64,000 nucleotides of DNA from Aureispira anguillae (GTDB taxonomy: Bacteria; Bacteroidota; Bacteroidia; Chitinophagales; Saprospiraceae), in contig NZ_AP026867.1 in assembly GCF_026000115.1 (NCBI RefSeq), forward strand, positions 1,581,501 through 1,645,500, read 5' to 3'. Within the stretch, counting starts at the first letter, position 1, and every line of letters starts with the position of its first letter. The position numbers and the translations under genes were made by a program. Below are positions 14,849 to 23,277 of this stretch, in pieces. The notes under the pieces are model-generated. The model saw only the letters and a program-made list of their open reading frames with translations. It did not search any database and was not told the origin of the DNA.

Positions 14849-16015
14849 CTACCAATCCACCCCATCCAAGGCATCATTAACCAACTTATTAGACAAATGC
14901 AAATAGCCCATAGTCGTTTCAATTTTAGAATGCTGTAAGATCGCCTTTAAAATATGAATGGGCACTTTAGAGGCTAAGTGCGTAGCAAAAGTATGGCGAC
15001 CAACATGGCTCGTGATCGTTTTGGGAATGGCAGCCAAAGCAGCCAGCTCCTTGAGGGTACGATTAAAATACTGGTTGGTGTATTTATGAAAGATCGGCTC
15101 CTCTTCAGCGCCCTCTTGGATGATTCTATATTTATAGATTAACGCTTCGGGTTTTCGCTTGTGCAACTTATACAAAGGCAGTAAGAGCTGCTTGCTGGTC
15201 TTTTTGGCCACAAGATTTAAGATTAGCCCCTCCTTATCCTGATCGATGTCCTTATGGCGTACAGCGCAAGTATCAGAAAAGCGCAAGCCCGTATAACAAG
15301 AGAAAAGAAACATATCCCGAATCAGCTCCAGATAAAATTCATCCTGTTTAAAGGTCAAGGCTTCTAAGCGTTGCACCTCGTCTGTAGATAAGACCGTTCG
15401 CTCTGTGGGTAAAGAACCAGGTTTAAAATTAAGATAAGGGTTTTTGTTGCCATCAAAGGTTCCTCTTTTAATAGCAAGATTAATGTATTTACGTACCTGC
15501 TTATGATGGGTGAAAACTGTATTAACGTGTAGTTTTTGCTTATAGAGAAACTTATCAAAATTCTCAATCAAATTATAAGTCAGCTCTGAAAACTGAATAT
15601 CCTTTTGAAAGCGTACCCAATGATTAAAAGCTGTTTTGTGCTTTTTTTTGGTTTCTTTGGTCAGCTTGGTATCGTTTTCCATCTCATATTTCCAAAAAGC
15701 CGTAAAGGACTGCACATCTTCGTATTTAAAATACTCCTCTAGTTGCTCCAAGGTCATGGAGCCGTGCTTCTTGATCCAATCCAAGGTATAGACCTCTAAT
15801 TCGTCTAGTTGCCGCCTTATTTCAGCATTGTACTGGAAACTGTGGGGATGGTTGATGACCATATTGCCCTTATCGCTCCATTGGGAAGGGGTAAGGTAGA
15901 TGCCAGTAGAAAAATATTTTCTTTTAGCATTTAAATAGGCTCTTATTTGGACGAGTGCCGTGCCGTCCTTTCTTAGTTTATTTTTAAAGTTATAAACAAC
16001 TACAAATTGGATCAT
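14849..16015 (-). CDS. Tyrosine recombinase/phage integrase, 388 aa
   Basis: A Bacteroidota-type integrase: N-terminal arm-binding domain (about 1-85, containing RKDGTALVQIRAYLNAKRK), SAM-like core-binding domain (about 105-185), and catalytic domain with Arg245 (YTGLRFSD), a lysine near 271, His337-x-x-Arg340 (HVGRHTF), His362 (LQHSK) and nucleophile Tyr371 (MGYLHLS). All catalytic residues are present, so it should be active. It lies 430 bp from the 3' end of tRNA-Arg and is transcribed away from it, the normal position for a gene integrating at that tRNA. GTAACAAA repeats between gene and tRNA are likely arm-type sites. Confidence 0.92.
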   Translation of the reverse strand: MIQFVVVYNFKNKLRKDGTALVQIRAYLNAKRKYFSTGIYLTPSQWSDKGNMVINHPHSFQYNAEIRRQLDELEVYTLDWIKKHGSMTLEQLEEYFKYEDVQSFTAFWKYEMENDTKLTKETKKKHKTAFNHWVRFQKDIQFSELTYNLIENFDKFLYKQKLHVNTVFTHHKQVRKYINLAIKRGTFDGNKNPYLNFKPGSLPTERTVLSTDEVQRLEALTFKQDEFYLELIRDMFLFSCYTGLRFSDTCAVRHKDIDQDKEGLILNLVAKKTSKQLLLPLYKLHKRKPEALIYKYRIIQEGAEEEPIFHKYTNQYFNRTLKELAALAAIPKTITSHVGRHTFATHLASKVPIHILKAILQHSKIETTMGYLHLSNKLVNDALDGVDW

Positions 16016-16120
16016 GATTTATCTTTTTTTAAATGTTTGTAAACTGATTAACAATAATCATTCTAAAAAGAAACCATGAAAGCGAAGAAACAAGACCGAA
16101 TCAACATACCCTAAAAATCA

Positions 16121-16339
16121 AGGGTAACAAACGAGTAACAAAAAACAGCGATGAATTGTCACTCAAGAACAGCAAAAAAAGATAGAATAGAACTAAAAAA
16201 GTTTGAAACAGCGATGTAAACTAATTTAGACGATTTTTATTTTTCCAATAAAAAGAGCAAAAAGCTCTAAAAAATGGGTAACAAACGGGTAACAAAAAAG
16301 TGCCCTTACGTGCCCTGTGAGGCTCTAGGCTTTGTTACC
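16121..16339. repeat. GTAACAAA repeats, probable integrase arm-type sites
   Basis: GGGTAACAAACGAGTAACAA at 16122-16141 and GGGTAACAAACGGGTAACAA at 16276-16295 each contain two GTAACAAA units 11 bp apart; a fifth unit is inverted at 16331-16338. Such clusters flanking an attachment core are the binding sites of the integrase N-terminal domain. Confidence 0.6.
16254..16268 (-). terminator. Small hairpin between the arm-type sites
   Basis: AGAGC-AAAAA-GCTCT; on the minus strand it is followed by a T-rich stretch. It may be a second terminator for the tRNA transcript or protect the integrase from read-through. Confidence 0.4.
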
Positions 16340-16370
16340 GAAAAAAATCAAGTTCAAAATCAAAAGTGAT

Positions 16371-16406
16371 AAAAAAAAGCTAGAACCCCGATGGTTACTA
16401 GCTTTC
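16371..16406 (-). terminator. Rho-independent terminator downstream of tRNA-Arg
   Basis: On the minus strand AAAGCTAG-T-AACC, loop ATCGG, GGTT-CTAGCTTT followed by a run of eight T. It lies about 40 bp past the tRNA 3' end and ends its transcript. Confidence 0.75.
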
Positions 16407-16414
16407 AAAATTTC

Positions 16415-16434
16415 GTATGTCAACAAATGTAGAC
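16415..16434 (-). promoter_or_regulatory. Copy of the control-region dyad operator at the attachment end
   Basis: On the minus strand GTCTACATTTGTTGACATAC matches the 8758 and 8799 sites at 19 of 20 positions. It lies 8 bp from the tRNA 3' end. A shared site suggests that the repressor or excisionase binds both the control region and the attachment site. Confidence 0.7.
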
Positions 16435-16442
16435 AAATATAG

Positions 16443-16516
16443 CGCCCACAACAGGGTTCGAACCTGTAACCTCTGGCTCCGGAAACCAACACTCTATCCA
16501 GTTGAGCTATGCAGGC
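16443..16516 (-). tRNA. tRNA-Arg (anticodon CCG)
   Basis: A 74-nt cloverleaf: acceptor GCCTGCA/TGTGGGC with two G-U pairs, D-arm GCTC...GAG, anticodon loop TTCCGGA giving CCG, and T-arm ACAGG-TTCGAAC-CCTGT. CCA is not encoded. Its 3' end faces the integrase and is the likely attachment site of the element. Confidence 0.95.
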
Positions 16517-16618
16517 AATAAAACAAAGATACAAAAATACAGAAACTTGACTTGTTTTTGAGTTAAAATAAATATTATTTTGTTGTAGAGGTATGCTGTA
16601 TCTATTTTTTGAAAACGG

Positions 16619-17953
16619 TTAATTCCAAAAGAGCTCATCATTTTTACTTTTGTAAATGAGTCCTAAAAAGGAACCTAGGAGTACCAACAAAACAATTTTA
16701 GGGCTAGAACCAAATAATATAATACCTATAATTAGGGCGGTGACCCCACCTAAAGTAGAAGCGATAAAACGCCCTGTATTATTGCCTCTACTAATGATAT
16801 AAATCATAGGAATCGAAATGGTTATTCGCATGGCTGCTCCAACAATTGTAATGTCAACAATACTTCTCCAGAAAAAAGCGATAAAAGTTGCGATAAGAAC
16901 AACTAAAACAGTCATCAATCGAACCATTTTGACCTTATCCGTAGGATTAAGGCTGAGAGTTGCGTGGGAAGAAACGGCAAAAATATTGGTATCGGCAGAG
17001 CTCATTAGACCAGCAAAAAATAAAAGAAGCAGAACAGGTTGTAAAGAGGGAGATAAGAGGTTTTGCATGGCATAGATGAATGCATTGTCATAGTCTAGGC
17101 TATTATTTTGTGCCAATGCAGATAAGCCAACAAGCATGAGTAGAAAAACAATAAGAATAATTGGAATTAGTGCTAAGCTCATCCCTTTTTTTACTGCATT
17201 GACGTCTTTGGCAGCATAACAGAGTTGGTAACGATCTGCCAGACCAAAAACAGATAGACCGCCATATAACATTAAGCCAATAATATCACTTGCCTTTACC
17301 GTTTCTAGTGGTTGTACGGCTAGCAATTGATTAACTTGGATGGTATTATCTGCTGACAGGACATTAAAAACTATAATTCCTAATAAAATTAGGATGATAA
17401 TCGTTTGAAAAATATCAGTAATAATAACAGCTTTAAAACCTGATAATAAGATATAACAAAGGATAATAACAGCAGTAAATATAAGGGCTATTTCATAGGA
17501 CAATAAATCAAAATAAGCAATTGTTTTGGCGCCGCCAACTAAGGACAATAGAATCCAGAAAAATTGTATAAGGATCGTAACGCCATTTGTTAATAAACTA
17601 GTGTTGGTATTATTGGTGATAAAACGTACTAAATCGCCTTGGGTATAAAATTGTTGTCCTAACGAAAATTGTTTTATTTTAGGACTGGCCCAAAAGGCAA
17701 AAATGCTATATCCAAAAATAGCGCCTAAAATAAGAGGAATGACCCCCCAACTGCCAAATTTGTAGGCATAACTGGTATAGGTAATAAATGTACTAACTCC
17801 AACAGCACCTGCAAATTTAGAAGCTAAGATGTTCCATGTATTTCGGTCTCTACCTGATATTAAATAATCTTCCTCAGAAGCATTTCTGGCGTAGAAGTAG
17901 GATAGACCAATAATAAGCAATACATAGATGCTAATAAAAAGGTAGATTTCCAT
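16619..17953 (-). CDS. Sodium:solute symporter (SSS family), 444 aa
   Basis: A polytopic inner-membrane protein with about 12-13 hydrophobic helices. Family hallmarks include the N-terminal YFYARNASEEDYLISGRD segment, the first core helix with SKFAGAVGVSTFITYTSYAY, and LSGFKAVIITDIFQTIII in the sixth helix region. Length is a little short of the usual 470-550 residues. The family couples Na+ influx to uptake of sugars, amino acids or carboxylates; the substrate cannot be told. Promoter TTTG-N20-TACTTTTG is at 17998-18029. It is a single-gene unit reading toward the tRNA. Confidence 0.85.
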   Translation of the reverse strand: MEIYLFISIYVLLIIGLSYFYARNASEEDYLISGRDRNTWNILASKFAGAVGVSTFITYTSYAYKFGSWGVIPLILGAIFGYSIFAFWASPKIKQFSLGQQFYTQGDLVRFITNNTNTSLLTNGVTILIQFFWILLSLVGGAKTIAYFDLLSYEIALIFTAVIILCYILLSGFKAVIITDIFQTIIILILLGIIVFNVLSADNTIQVNQLLAVQPLETVKASDIIGLMLYGGLSVFGLADRYQLCYAAKDVNAVKKGMSLALIPIILIVFLLMLVGLSALAQNNSLDYDNAFIYAMQNLLSPSLQPVLLLLFFAGLMSSADTNIFAVSSHATLSLNPTDKVKMVRLMTVLVVLIATFIAFFWRSIVDITIVGAAMRITISIPMIYIISRGNNTGRFIASTLGGVTALIIGIILFGSSPKIVLLVLLGSFLGLIYKSKNDELFWN

Positions 17954-17997
17954 TGTTGTTGTTTTGTGAGGAATGTAAGATATCGATAGTGCAGTTG

Positions 17998-18029
17998 CAA
18001 AAGTATCTAAATTATTCTAATTAGACAAA
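17998..18029 (-). promoter_or_regulatory. Bacteroidota promoter for the symporter
   Basis: Minus strand: TTTG (18029-18026), 20 bp, TACTTTTG (18005-17998). Predicted start near 17990, giving a leader of about 37 nt. The -33 box touches the htrA terminator hairpin. Confidence 0.65.
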
Positions 18030-18032
18030 AAA

Positions 18033-18057
18033 TGCACAGCCCACCACAGGCTGTGCA
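18033..18057 (-). terminator. Rho-independent terminator for htrA
   Basis: TGCACAGCC / GGCTGTGCA, 9 bp, 7-nt loop, followed on the minus strand by TTTTTTG. Confidence 0.75.
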
Positions 18058-18125
18058 AAAACATTAAGAACCTTCTTCTAAAACACTACAATTCTTTTAT
18101 TTTTTGTAACAGTAACGTACTGTGC

Positions 18126-18181
18126 TATTAGACACTAATTTTGGGGATCTTGGTATATTATTTAATAATTAGTGTCTAATA
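18126..18181. repeat. 15-bp inverted repeat downstream of htrA
   Basis: TATTAGACACTAATT (18126-18140) and its exact complement (18167-18181) enclose 26 bp. No T-run follows in either direction, so it may be an mRNA 3'-end stabiliser or a small mobile unit. Confidence 0.6.
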
Positions 18182-18194
18182 ACTACTTGATGAA

Positions 18195-19349
18195 TTAATC
18201 TCTGGTTTTTAGTTTTACCGTAATATTTTTAGATGTCCCTTTTCTGTTGACCGTAACTATAATAGCGTCGCCAGGATCTCTACTTCCAATTTGTTCTTGC
18301 AATTTAGGAACGCTAGAAGTGTTAATGCCATTGATTTGGGTGATAACATCTCCTGTTTTTAATTCAGATTGTATCGCAGCTCCTCCCTCTATTAACTCAC
18401 TGACATAAACGCCTTCGGTGACTGTTAAGTCCAATTCTTGAGCCATATCACTATCAACGCTCTGGATCATAATGCCTAAAAATGCACGTTTAACTTCTCC
18501 GTGATCAATTAAGTCTTGCATTACTTTTTTTACCAAGTTAATGGGAACCGCAAAAGAGTAGCCAGCATAGGTTCCAGAAGGAGCATAGATGGCTGTATTG
18601 ATACCAATTAATTTCCCATCAGCATTGACCAAAGCGCCTCCACTGTTGCCAGGATTAACAGCGGCATCTGTCTGTATAAATGATTCTATGCTATATTGAC
18701 CATTAAGAATACTAATGTCTCTGCCTTTTGCGCTGATGATACCTGCTGTGACAGTTGATGTCAATTCAAATGGATTGCCAATCGCCAAGACCCATTCGCC
18801 TATTTTTGTTTCATCAGAATTCGCTAATTCTACAACGGGCAAGTTGTTGCTGGTGATTTTTAAAACAGCAAGATCTGTTGATGGATCTGTTCCCATGACT
18901 TCAGCTTCAAATTTTCGATTGTCACTCAAGGTAACATCTACTTTGGTAGCGCCTTTAATCACATGGTTATTGGTAACGATATAGCCTTTTTCACTAATGA
19001 TTACACCAGAACCTGTTGATTTAGATGGGTCGGGACCTCCAAAGAATTGATAATATCTTTTTTCTCGCTCATTTCTTGCCTTATGTTCTGTAATTGCTGT
19101 GATATTAACTACGGCTGGCATGGCACGATCTGCCGCTTCTGCAAAACTATTGGGGCGATCTAATGTACCATGATTGGTGACGAATTGTTTGGACGTTTGG
19201 GAACTCGATTGTTTTTCTGTGTTGGTGGACACCTGAATGGTTTGTACATTGGGACTTGGAGCTAATAATTGAGCTCCACCTAATGCTATAGCGCCGCCCA
19301 TTGCACTTGCTATAACCAAAGAAAACATATTATTTTTCATATACTCCAT
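18195..19349 (-). CDS. htrA: HtrA/DegP-family serine protease with PDZ domain
   Basis: A trypsin-like periplasmic protease: His in YIVTNNHVIKGA, Asp in DPSTDLAVLKI, Ser in AAVNPGNSGGALVN, followed by one PDZ domain (AFLGIMIQSVD to the C-terminus). An N-terminal hydrophobic segment (FSLVIASAMGGAIALGGAQLL) is a signal peptide or anchor. I chose the ATG at 19349; an ATG at 19340 is also possible, while an upstream start at 19403 would add residues unlike a signal sequence. A single PDZ places it nearer DegS/HhoA than DegP. It should degrade misfolded envelope proteins. It ends at terminator 18033-18057. Confidence 0.92.
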   Translation of the reverse strand: MEYMKNNMFSLVIASAMGGAIALGGAQLLAPSPNVQTIQVSTNTEKQSSSQTSKQFVTNHGTLDRPNSFAEAADRAMPAVVNITAITEHKARNEREKRYYQFFGGPDPSKSTGSGVIISEKGYIVTNNHVIKGATKVDVTLSDNRKFEAEVMGTDPSTDLAVLKITSNNLPVVELANSDETKIGEWVLAIGNPFELTSTVTAGIISAKGRDISILNGQYSIESFIQTDAAVNPGNSGGALVNADGKLIGINTAIYAPSGTYAGYSFAVPINLVKKVMQDLIDHGEVKRAFLGIMIQSVDSDMAQELDLTVTEGVYVSELIEGGAAIQSELKTGDVITQINGINTSSVPKLQEQIGSRDPGDAIIVTVNRKGTSKNITVKLKTRD

Positions 19350-19583
19350 TTGTTGTTTAGATGGTGTGTTATAATTAGTAGTTGTTCTTATCAAACTACA
19401 CAACTATAAACGCCATATTTTTGATAAGAGTTGTTGTCGGAGGTTGTATTAACAAGATTTTAAGATGATTTTTGTTTAAGTGGTTGATTCCTAGTTTTTT
19501 GTTGAGTGGTTAATAGAAAGGGCGAAATAAAAAGTGTTAAAATTTTAAAAAAAATTAAGAAGGCTATTTCGTGGACAGCGCAT

Positions 19584-20042
19584 TTAGCCATTATGGTGGA
19601 CAAATTCCATATAATACTTATCCATTCCTTCTCCAAAACCATTTGGCGTAATTTCTTTTGTTACAAAACCTAGTTTTTGATAAAAGCCAAAGGTATGTTG
19701 AGAGGTATCAATCATATAGGTTTCATTAGGGAATTCTGCCATCATTTTTTGGATTCTATATTGAGTCAGACGAGTGCCTATCCCTGTACCTTGTAAATTG
19801 ACATGAACCATTCCCCAAGATAAACCTAATTTATTGCGGTTCTTATCACAAAAATAGCCACCACAAGCAACAACAACGTCTTGTTGTAGAGCAATATAAT
19901 AACGTCCATCTGATGCTTTTTGGTCGAGCCAATCGCTAAATTCTTTCAGTTCTTCAAGCAAAAAATATTGAGGAATATTAGACTTAAAAACAACTAAACA
20001 TTGTTCTTTATATTCAGAAGAGTAGGGTTGAATGTTGAGCAT
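19584..20042 (-). CDS. GNAT-family N-acetyltransferase, 152 aa
   Basis: The acetyl-CoA-binding motif A is WGMVHVNLQGTGIGTRLTQYRIQKM (Q-x-x-G-x-G), preceded by a core strand YYIALQQDVVVACGGYFC and followed by YMIDTSQHTFGFYQKLGF, the usual FYxKxGF motif B. I chose the ATG at 20042 because the extension to 20111 runs through the upstream terminator hairpin. Substrate unknown. It lies downstream of the superoxide dismutase but is separated from it by a terminator. Confidence 0.85.
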   Translation of the reverse strand: MLNIQPYSSEYKEQCLVVFKSNIPQYFLLEELKEFSDWLDQKASDGRYYIALQQDVVVACGGYFCDKNRNKLGLSWGMVHVNLQGTGIGTRLTQYRIQKMMAEFPNETYMIDTSQHTFGFYQKLGFVTKEITPNGFGEGMDKYYMEFVHHNG

Positions 20043-20070
20043 AATGATCAGGTTTATAATAATAAAAAAG

Positions 20071-20099
20071 TGCCTATGTTTTAGTTCAAAACATAGGCA
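20071..20099 (-). terminator. Rho-independent terminator for the superoxide dismutase gene
   Basis: TGCCTATGTTTT / AAAACATAGGCA, 12 bp with a 5-nt loop, followed on the minus strand by CTTTTTTATT. The loop-proximal TTTTAGTTCAAAACATA is repeated directly at about 20130-20146. Confidence 0.8.
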
Positions 20100-20151
20100 A
20101 TCATATAGCATAACGATAAGAGCTGTTTTTTAGTTCAAAACATATACAGAA

Positions 20152-20901
20152 TTAAAGTGCTGCAAACTTTTGGGCAACTGCTTCCCAATTGATTAAACTA
20201 AAAAAGGCATTGATATAATCACTGCGCTTATTTTGATAATGCAAATAATAGGCATGTTCCCAAACATCTAAGCCCAAAATAGGAGTTCCTGCCTGTTCTA
20301 CTAAATTAACCATTAGAGGATTGTCCTGATTGGGAGTATCTGTCACTGCCAATTTGCCCGCAGGAGTTTTGATTAGCCATGCCCATCCAGAACCAAAACG
20401 ATTTTTTGCAGCATCTTTAAATGCAGTAGAAAAATTTTCGAATGAACCAAAAGATTGAGTAATTGCATCTGCCAATTCAGCGGTTGGTTCTCCTCCTTTG
20501 TTTGGTCCAATCACCTCCCAAAATAATTTATGGTTATAGTATCCGCCTCCATTATTACGAAGTCCTAAATCACTGTCTTGATCTTGTACCCCAGCCATAA
20601 TTTCAGTCAAGGGTTTGTTTGCCCAGTTAGAACCTTCAAGTGCTTTGTTAAATTTTTTGGTATACCCCGCATGATGTTTACCATGATGAATCTCCATTGT
20701 TCTGGCATCAATATGTGGTTCTAGAGCATCAAAGGCGTAGGTCAATTTTGGGAGTTCAAAAAGTGTAGTTTGGGTAGGTGCCTGTTCTTTTGAAGGAGTT
20801 GATGGTTGATCTTGGGGTTTATTTTCACAGCTTACTAAGGGAGTTATCATTGCTCCCATTGTTAGTATGGCGCTAGTTTTTAAGAAGTCACGTTTTTTCA
20901 T
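20152..20901 (-). CDS. Fe/Mn superoxide dismutase, predicted exported lipoprotein, 249 aa
   Basis: Superoxide dismutase with all four metal ligands in context: His in MEIHHGKHHAGYTKKFN, His in GGYYNHKLFWEVI, and Asp/His in LGLDVWEHAYYLHYQNKR. The C-terminal domain FGSGWAWLIK is typical. The N-terminus (KKRDFLKTSAILTMG...PLVSC) combines a Tat-like KRDFLK with a lipobox ending at Cys25, so the mature enzyme should be lipid-anchored in the envelope after a Pro/Gln-rich linker. Most bacterial Fe/Mn enzymes are cytoplasmic, so export is unusual though known in Bacteroidota. It converts superoxide to oxygen and peroxide. Confidence 0.93.
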   Translation of the reverse strand: MKKRDFLKTSAILTMGAMITPLVSCENKPQDQPSTPSKEQAPTQTTLFELPKLTYAFDALEPHIDARTMEIHHGKHHAGYTKKFNKALEGSNWANKPLTEIMAGVQDQDSDLGLRNNGGGYYNHKLFWEVIGPNKGGEPTAELADAITQSFGSFENFSTAFKDAAKNRFGSGWAWLIKTPAGKLAVTDTPNQDNPLMVNLVEQAGTPILGLDVWEHAYYLHYQNKRSDYINAFFSLINWEAVAQKFAAL

Positions 20902-21309
20902 AATTGTTATACTTGGTCATTAATTGTTCAAGAATGCCCTTAAAGATAAGGAAGGATATAGAAATATAAAATCTGAGCTAATGTTTAATTTTGGTATGCT
21001 ATAATTGAGCGCTAGGGAATAAAAAATAGTAGCTGATGTAGCACCAGTTAAGATCAGTCATTAAAACAGTTTGGGAATTGGTTTGTTGAGATGAACGAAC
21101 CATTTTTATGGATTCAAAACATAAAGTAGGGGGAATGAGGCTCTTTTTTAGGTGCTAACTTAATAATGGGCTTGGTTTGTAATTTTTTGTGGGCTTAGAT
21201 GATAATATTTTCGGTCACAAGTGAAAAAGTTGAAAGCACTTTTTGTACCTTTGGAGTACGATTTAGAGAACAGAATATTATTAACAAAATTACTCGAAAG
21301 AGCCAACTA
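20902..21309. promoter_or_regulatory. Divergent intergenic region with a likely glyA -7 element
   Basis: A 408-bp gap between the divergently transcribed superoxide dismutase and glyA genes. TACCTTTG at 21246-21253 fits the Bacteroidota -7 box about 60 bp before glyA, but no TTTG is found at proper spacing. Nothing else is seen. Confidence 0.35.
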
Positions 21310-22620
21310 ATGTTAAAAGACACCAAAGTTCAAAGCTTGATTAAGCAAGAATGGAATCGCCAAAGTGCAGGAATTGAATTAATAGCTTCTGAAAACATTG
21401 TTAGTAAGCAAGTTATGGAAACAATGGGTACTTGCCTTACCAATAAATATGCAGAAGGTTATCCTGGTAAACGTTATTATGGTGGTTGTGAAGTTGTAGA
21501 CAAAATTGAGCAGTTAGCAATTGATAGGGCTTGTGAGCTTTACGGAGCAGAATATGCCAATGTACAGCCTCATTCTGGCGCTCAGGCGAATGCAGCTATT
21601 TATTTGATGGCAATGAATCCTGGCGATAAGGTTTTAGGATTTGATTTGTCTCATGGTGGGCATTTAACGCATGGTTCTCCTGCCAACTTCTCTGGAAAAA
21701 TTTATCAGCCTATTTTTTATGGGGTAGAGGAAGAGACAGGAAGGATTGATATGGATAGAGTTGCAGAAATTGCCAAAAAAGAACGTCCTCAAATGATCGT
21801 TTGTGGTGCTTCTGCTTATTCTAGAGAATGGGAATATGAACGTTTTAGAGCAATTGCTGATGAGGTGGGTGCCTTTTTGTGGTGTGATATGGCACATCCT
21901 GCTGGGCTTATCGCTGCTGGTTTGCTCAAAAACCCTTTGGAGTACTGTCATGTTGTGACGACAACAACCCATAAAACGCTAAGAGGGCCACGTGGAGGTA
22001 TGATCTTGGCAGGGAAGAATATCGAAAACCCATTTGATATTCGCTGGAAAAAAAGCGGCAACCTTAAAAAAATTAGCACCTTACTCAATGGAGCAGTCTT
22101 TCCTGGTATCCAAGGAGGTCCTTTAGAGCATGTTATTGCTGCCAAAGCAGTTGCTTTTCATGAGGCTTTACAACCAGCATTTATCAATTATCAAAAACAA
22201 GTAATTAATAATGCACAAGCAATGGCTACTGCTTTTGTTGAGCGTGGATACAAAGTAATATCGGGTGGGACAGATAATCATTTGATGTTGATTGACCTGA
22301 GAGCTAAAGGCGTAACGGGGAAAGATGCCGAAAATACATTGATAAAGGCAGATATTACCGTTAATAAAAATATGGTTCCTTTTGATTCAGAATCTCCTTT
22401 TGTTACTTCGGGAATGCGTGTGGGAACAGCTGCTATTACTACTCGTGGATTTAAAGAGGCGGATTGTATTAAAACAGTAGATTGGGTGGATCGTGTATTA
22501 ACAAACATAGAGGACGAAGACACGATTAGTCAAGTTCGTTCAGAAGTGAATGAATATATGGCTAATTTCCCATTGTTTGCTTCGGAAGAAGAAGCTATGT
22601 TGGTTGAAAATATTATGTAA
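21310..22620 (+). CDS. glyA: Serine hydroxymethyltransferase
   Basis: A PLP enzyme converting serine plus tetrahydrofolate to glycine plus methylene-THF. Signature segments: [41 protein letters not shown], the PLP-lysine motif [15 protein letters not shown], and the C-terminal [17 protein letters not shown]. Start at the ATG 21310 gives 436 aa, close to the usual length; an upstream in-frame ATG at 21199 would add a segment with no homology. It is followed by a strong terminator and appears monocistronic. Confidence 0.97.
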   Translation: MLKDTKVQSLIKQEWNRQSAGIELIASENIVSKQVMETMGTCLTNKYAEGYPGKRYYGGCEVVDKIEQLAIDRACELYGAEYANVQPHSGAQANAAIYLMAMNPGDKVLGFDLSHGGHLTHGSPANFSGKIYQPIFYGVEEETGRIDMDRVAEIAKKERPQMIVCGASAYSREWEYERFRAIADEVGAFLWCDMAHPAGLIAAGLLKNPLEYCHVVTTTTHKTLRGPRGGMILAGKNIENPFDIRWKKSGNLKKISTLLNGAVFPGIQGGPLEHVIAAKAVAFHEALQPAFINYQKQVINNAQAMATAFVERGYKVISGGTDNHLMLIDLRAKGVTGKDAENTLIKADITVNKNMVPFDSESPFVTSGMRVGTAAITTRGFKEADCIKTVDWVDRVLTNIEDEDTISQVRSEVNEYMANFPLFASEEEAMLVENIM

Positions 22621-22708
22621 TATTGGTTACTGATAGCTCGTTCAGGTTTGGCGAACTATTATTATTGTTTCTTTGTTATCTGTCAAAGATGGAATCAAGA
22701 AACGAATC

Positions 22709-22755
22709 TAGTACCATTTGGCGTTTTTTAAGATACCAGATGGTACTATTTTATT
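22709..22755 (+). terminator. Rho-independent terminator for glyA
   Basis: TAGTACCATTTGG (22709-22721) pairs with CCAGATGGTACTA (22736-22748), then TTTTATTT. Confidence 0.8.
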
Positions 22756-23277
22756 TCGTTGCATAACGAAAATTACAATTCTGCTATTAAAGTTGTTTGA
22801 AAAGGAGTGTTCTAGCTAAGGTTGTGCACCGATCTCAACGGAGCGACAAAGCTAAAGCAATCTTAACGTAATCCTATTTTTACAACTTCATTTTATAAAA
22901 AATATTGAGTGTAGAACAAATTAAAACAAGGCATTCAACCGACAACGTGAACGGTCATGGTTTGAGCTTGTAGCATAACACGAAGTGGCAGTGCAATTAA
23001 TCTAACAAAAGCAGTGGACAAAAACTACATTCATAAACGATAAAAAATTGGAAGATGGTATGCCTAGTGCTAATCAAAGCAAAAAGCTGAAGAGTTAGTA
23101 TACTGCCGTTTGTGAGATAGCGAACTTAATTGGTACGCTAGAAGAAATTTTTTGATGAAGAGTAGGCTTATTTTCTTTCTGTAAAAAAAACATTATTACG
23201 AAACGGAGTTCATGTAATAACTGTTTATTCATAAATTTCATTTCGTATGGCAAAGCACTCTGTTAAATAAAATTATT
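22756..23277. other. Gene-free stretch with a dispersed short repeat
   Basis: No gene or frame is supported here. Composition is more GC-rich than typical spacer and looks like decayed sequence; a copy of the 21-bp dispersed repeat is at 23193-23213. Confidence 0.4.
23193..23213 (-). repeat. Dispersed 21-bp repeat, copy 1
   Basis: Minus strand: ATGAACTCCGTTTCGT then AATAA. Other copies at 44488-44508 and 58142-58162 differ from the consensus by one base at most. This copy is followed by ATTTCATTTCGTATGGC, similar to the interior of the 44,416 element. Confidence 0.65.

Larger units (their letters stand above)
1..16442. mobile_element. Integrated mobile element at tRNA-Arg (left end outside window)
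   Basis: An accessory block ends at a tRNA-Arg gene and has the integrase as its tRNA-proximal gene. Inside it are HTH regulators, a CI-like repressor, a possible replication initiator, two D12 methyltransferases and a defence-type operon; to the right of the tRNA only housekeeping genes are seen. Coding is dense and mostly leftward, with many short orphan proteins. No relaxase, coupling ATPase, capsid or terminase gene is present, so it could be an integrative plasmid, part of an ICE, or a satellite. The exact boundary is inferred from the tRNA 3' end; the left attachment site was not seen. Confidence 0.7.

Noticed and set aside
16325-16534. Small leftward protein of about 69 aa
   Set aside because: The frame runs through tRNA-Arg and its terminator, so it is not a gene.
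22756-23277. Decayed transposase gene
   Set aside because: The stretch looks like eroded sequence, but no frame with recognisable motifs could be assembled on either strand.
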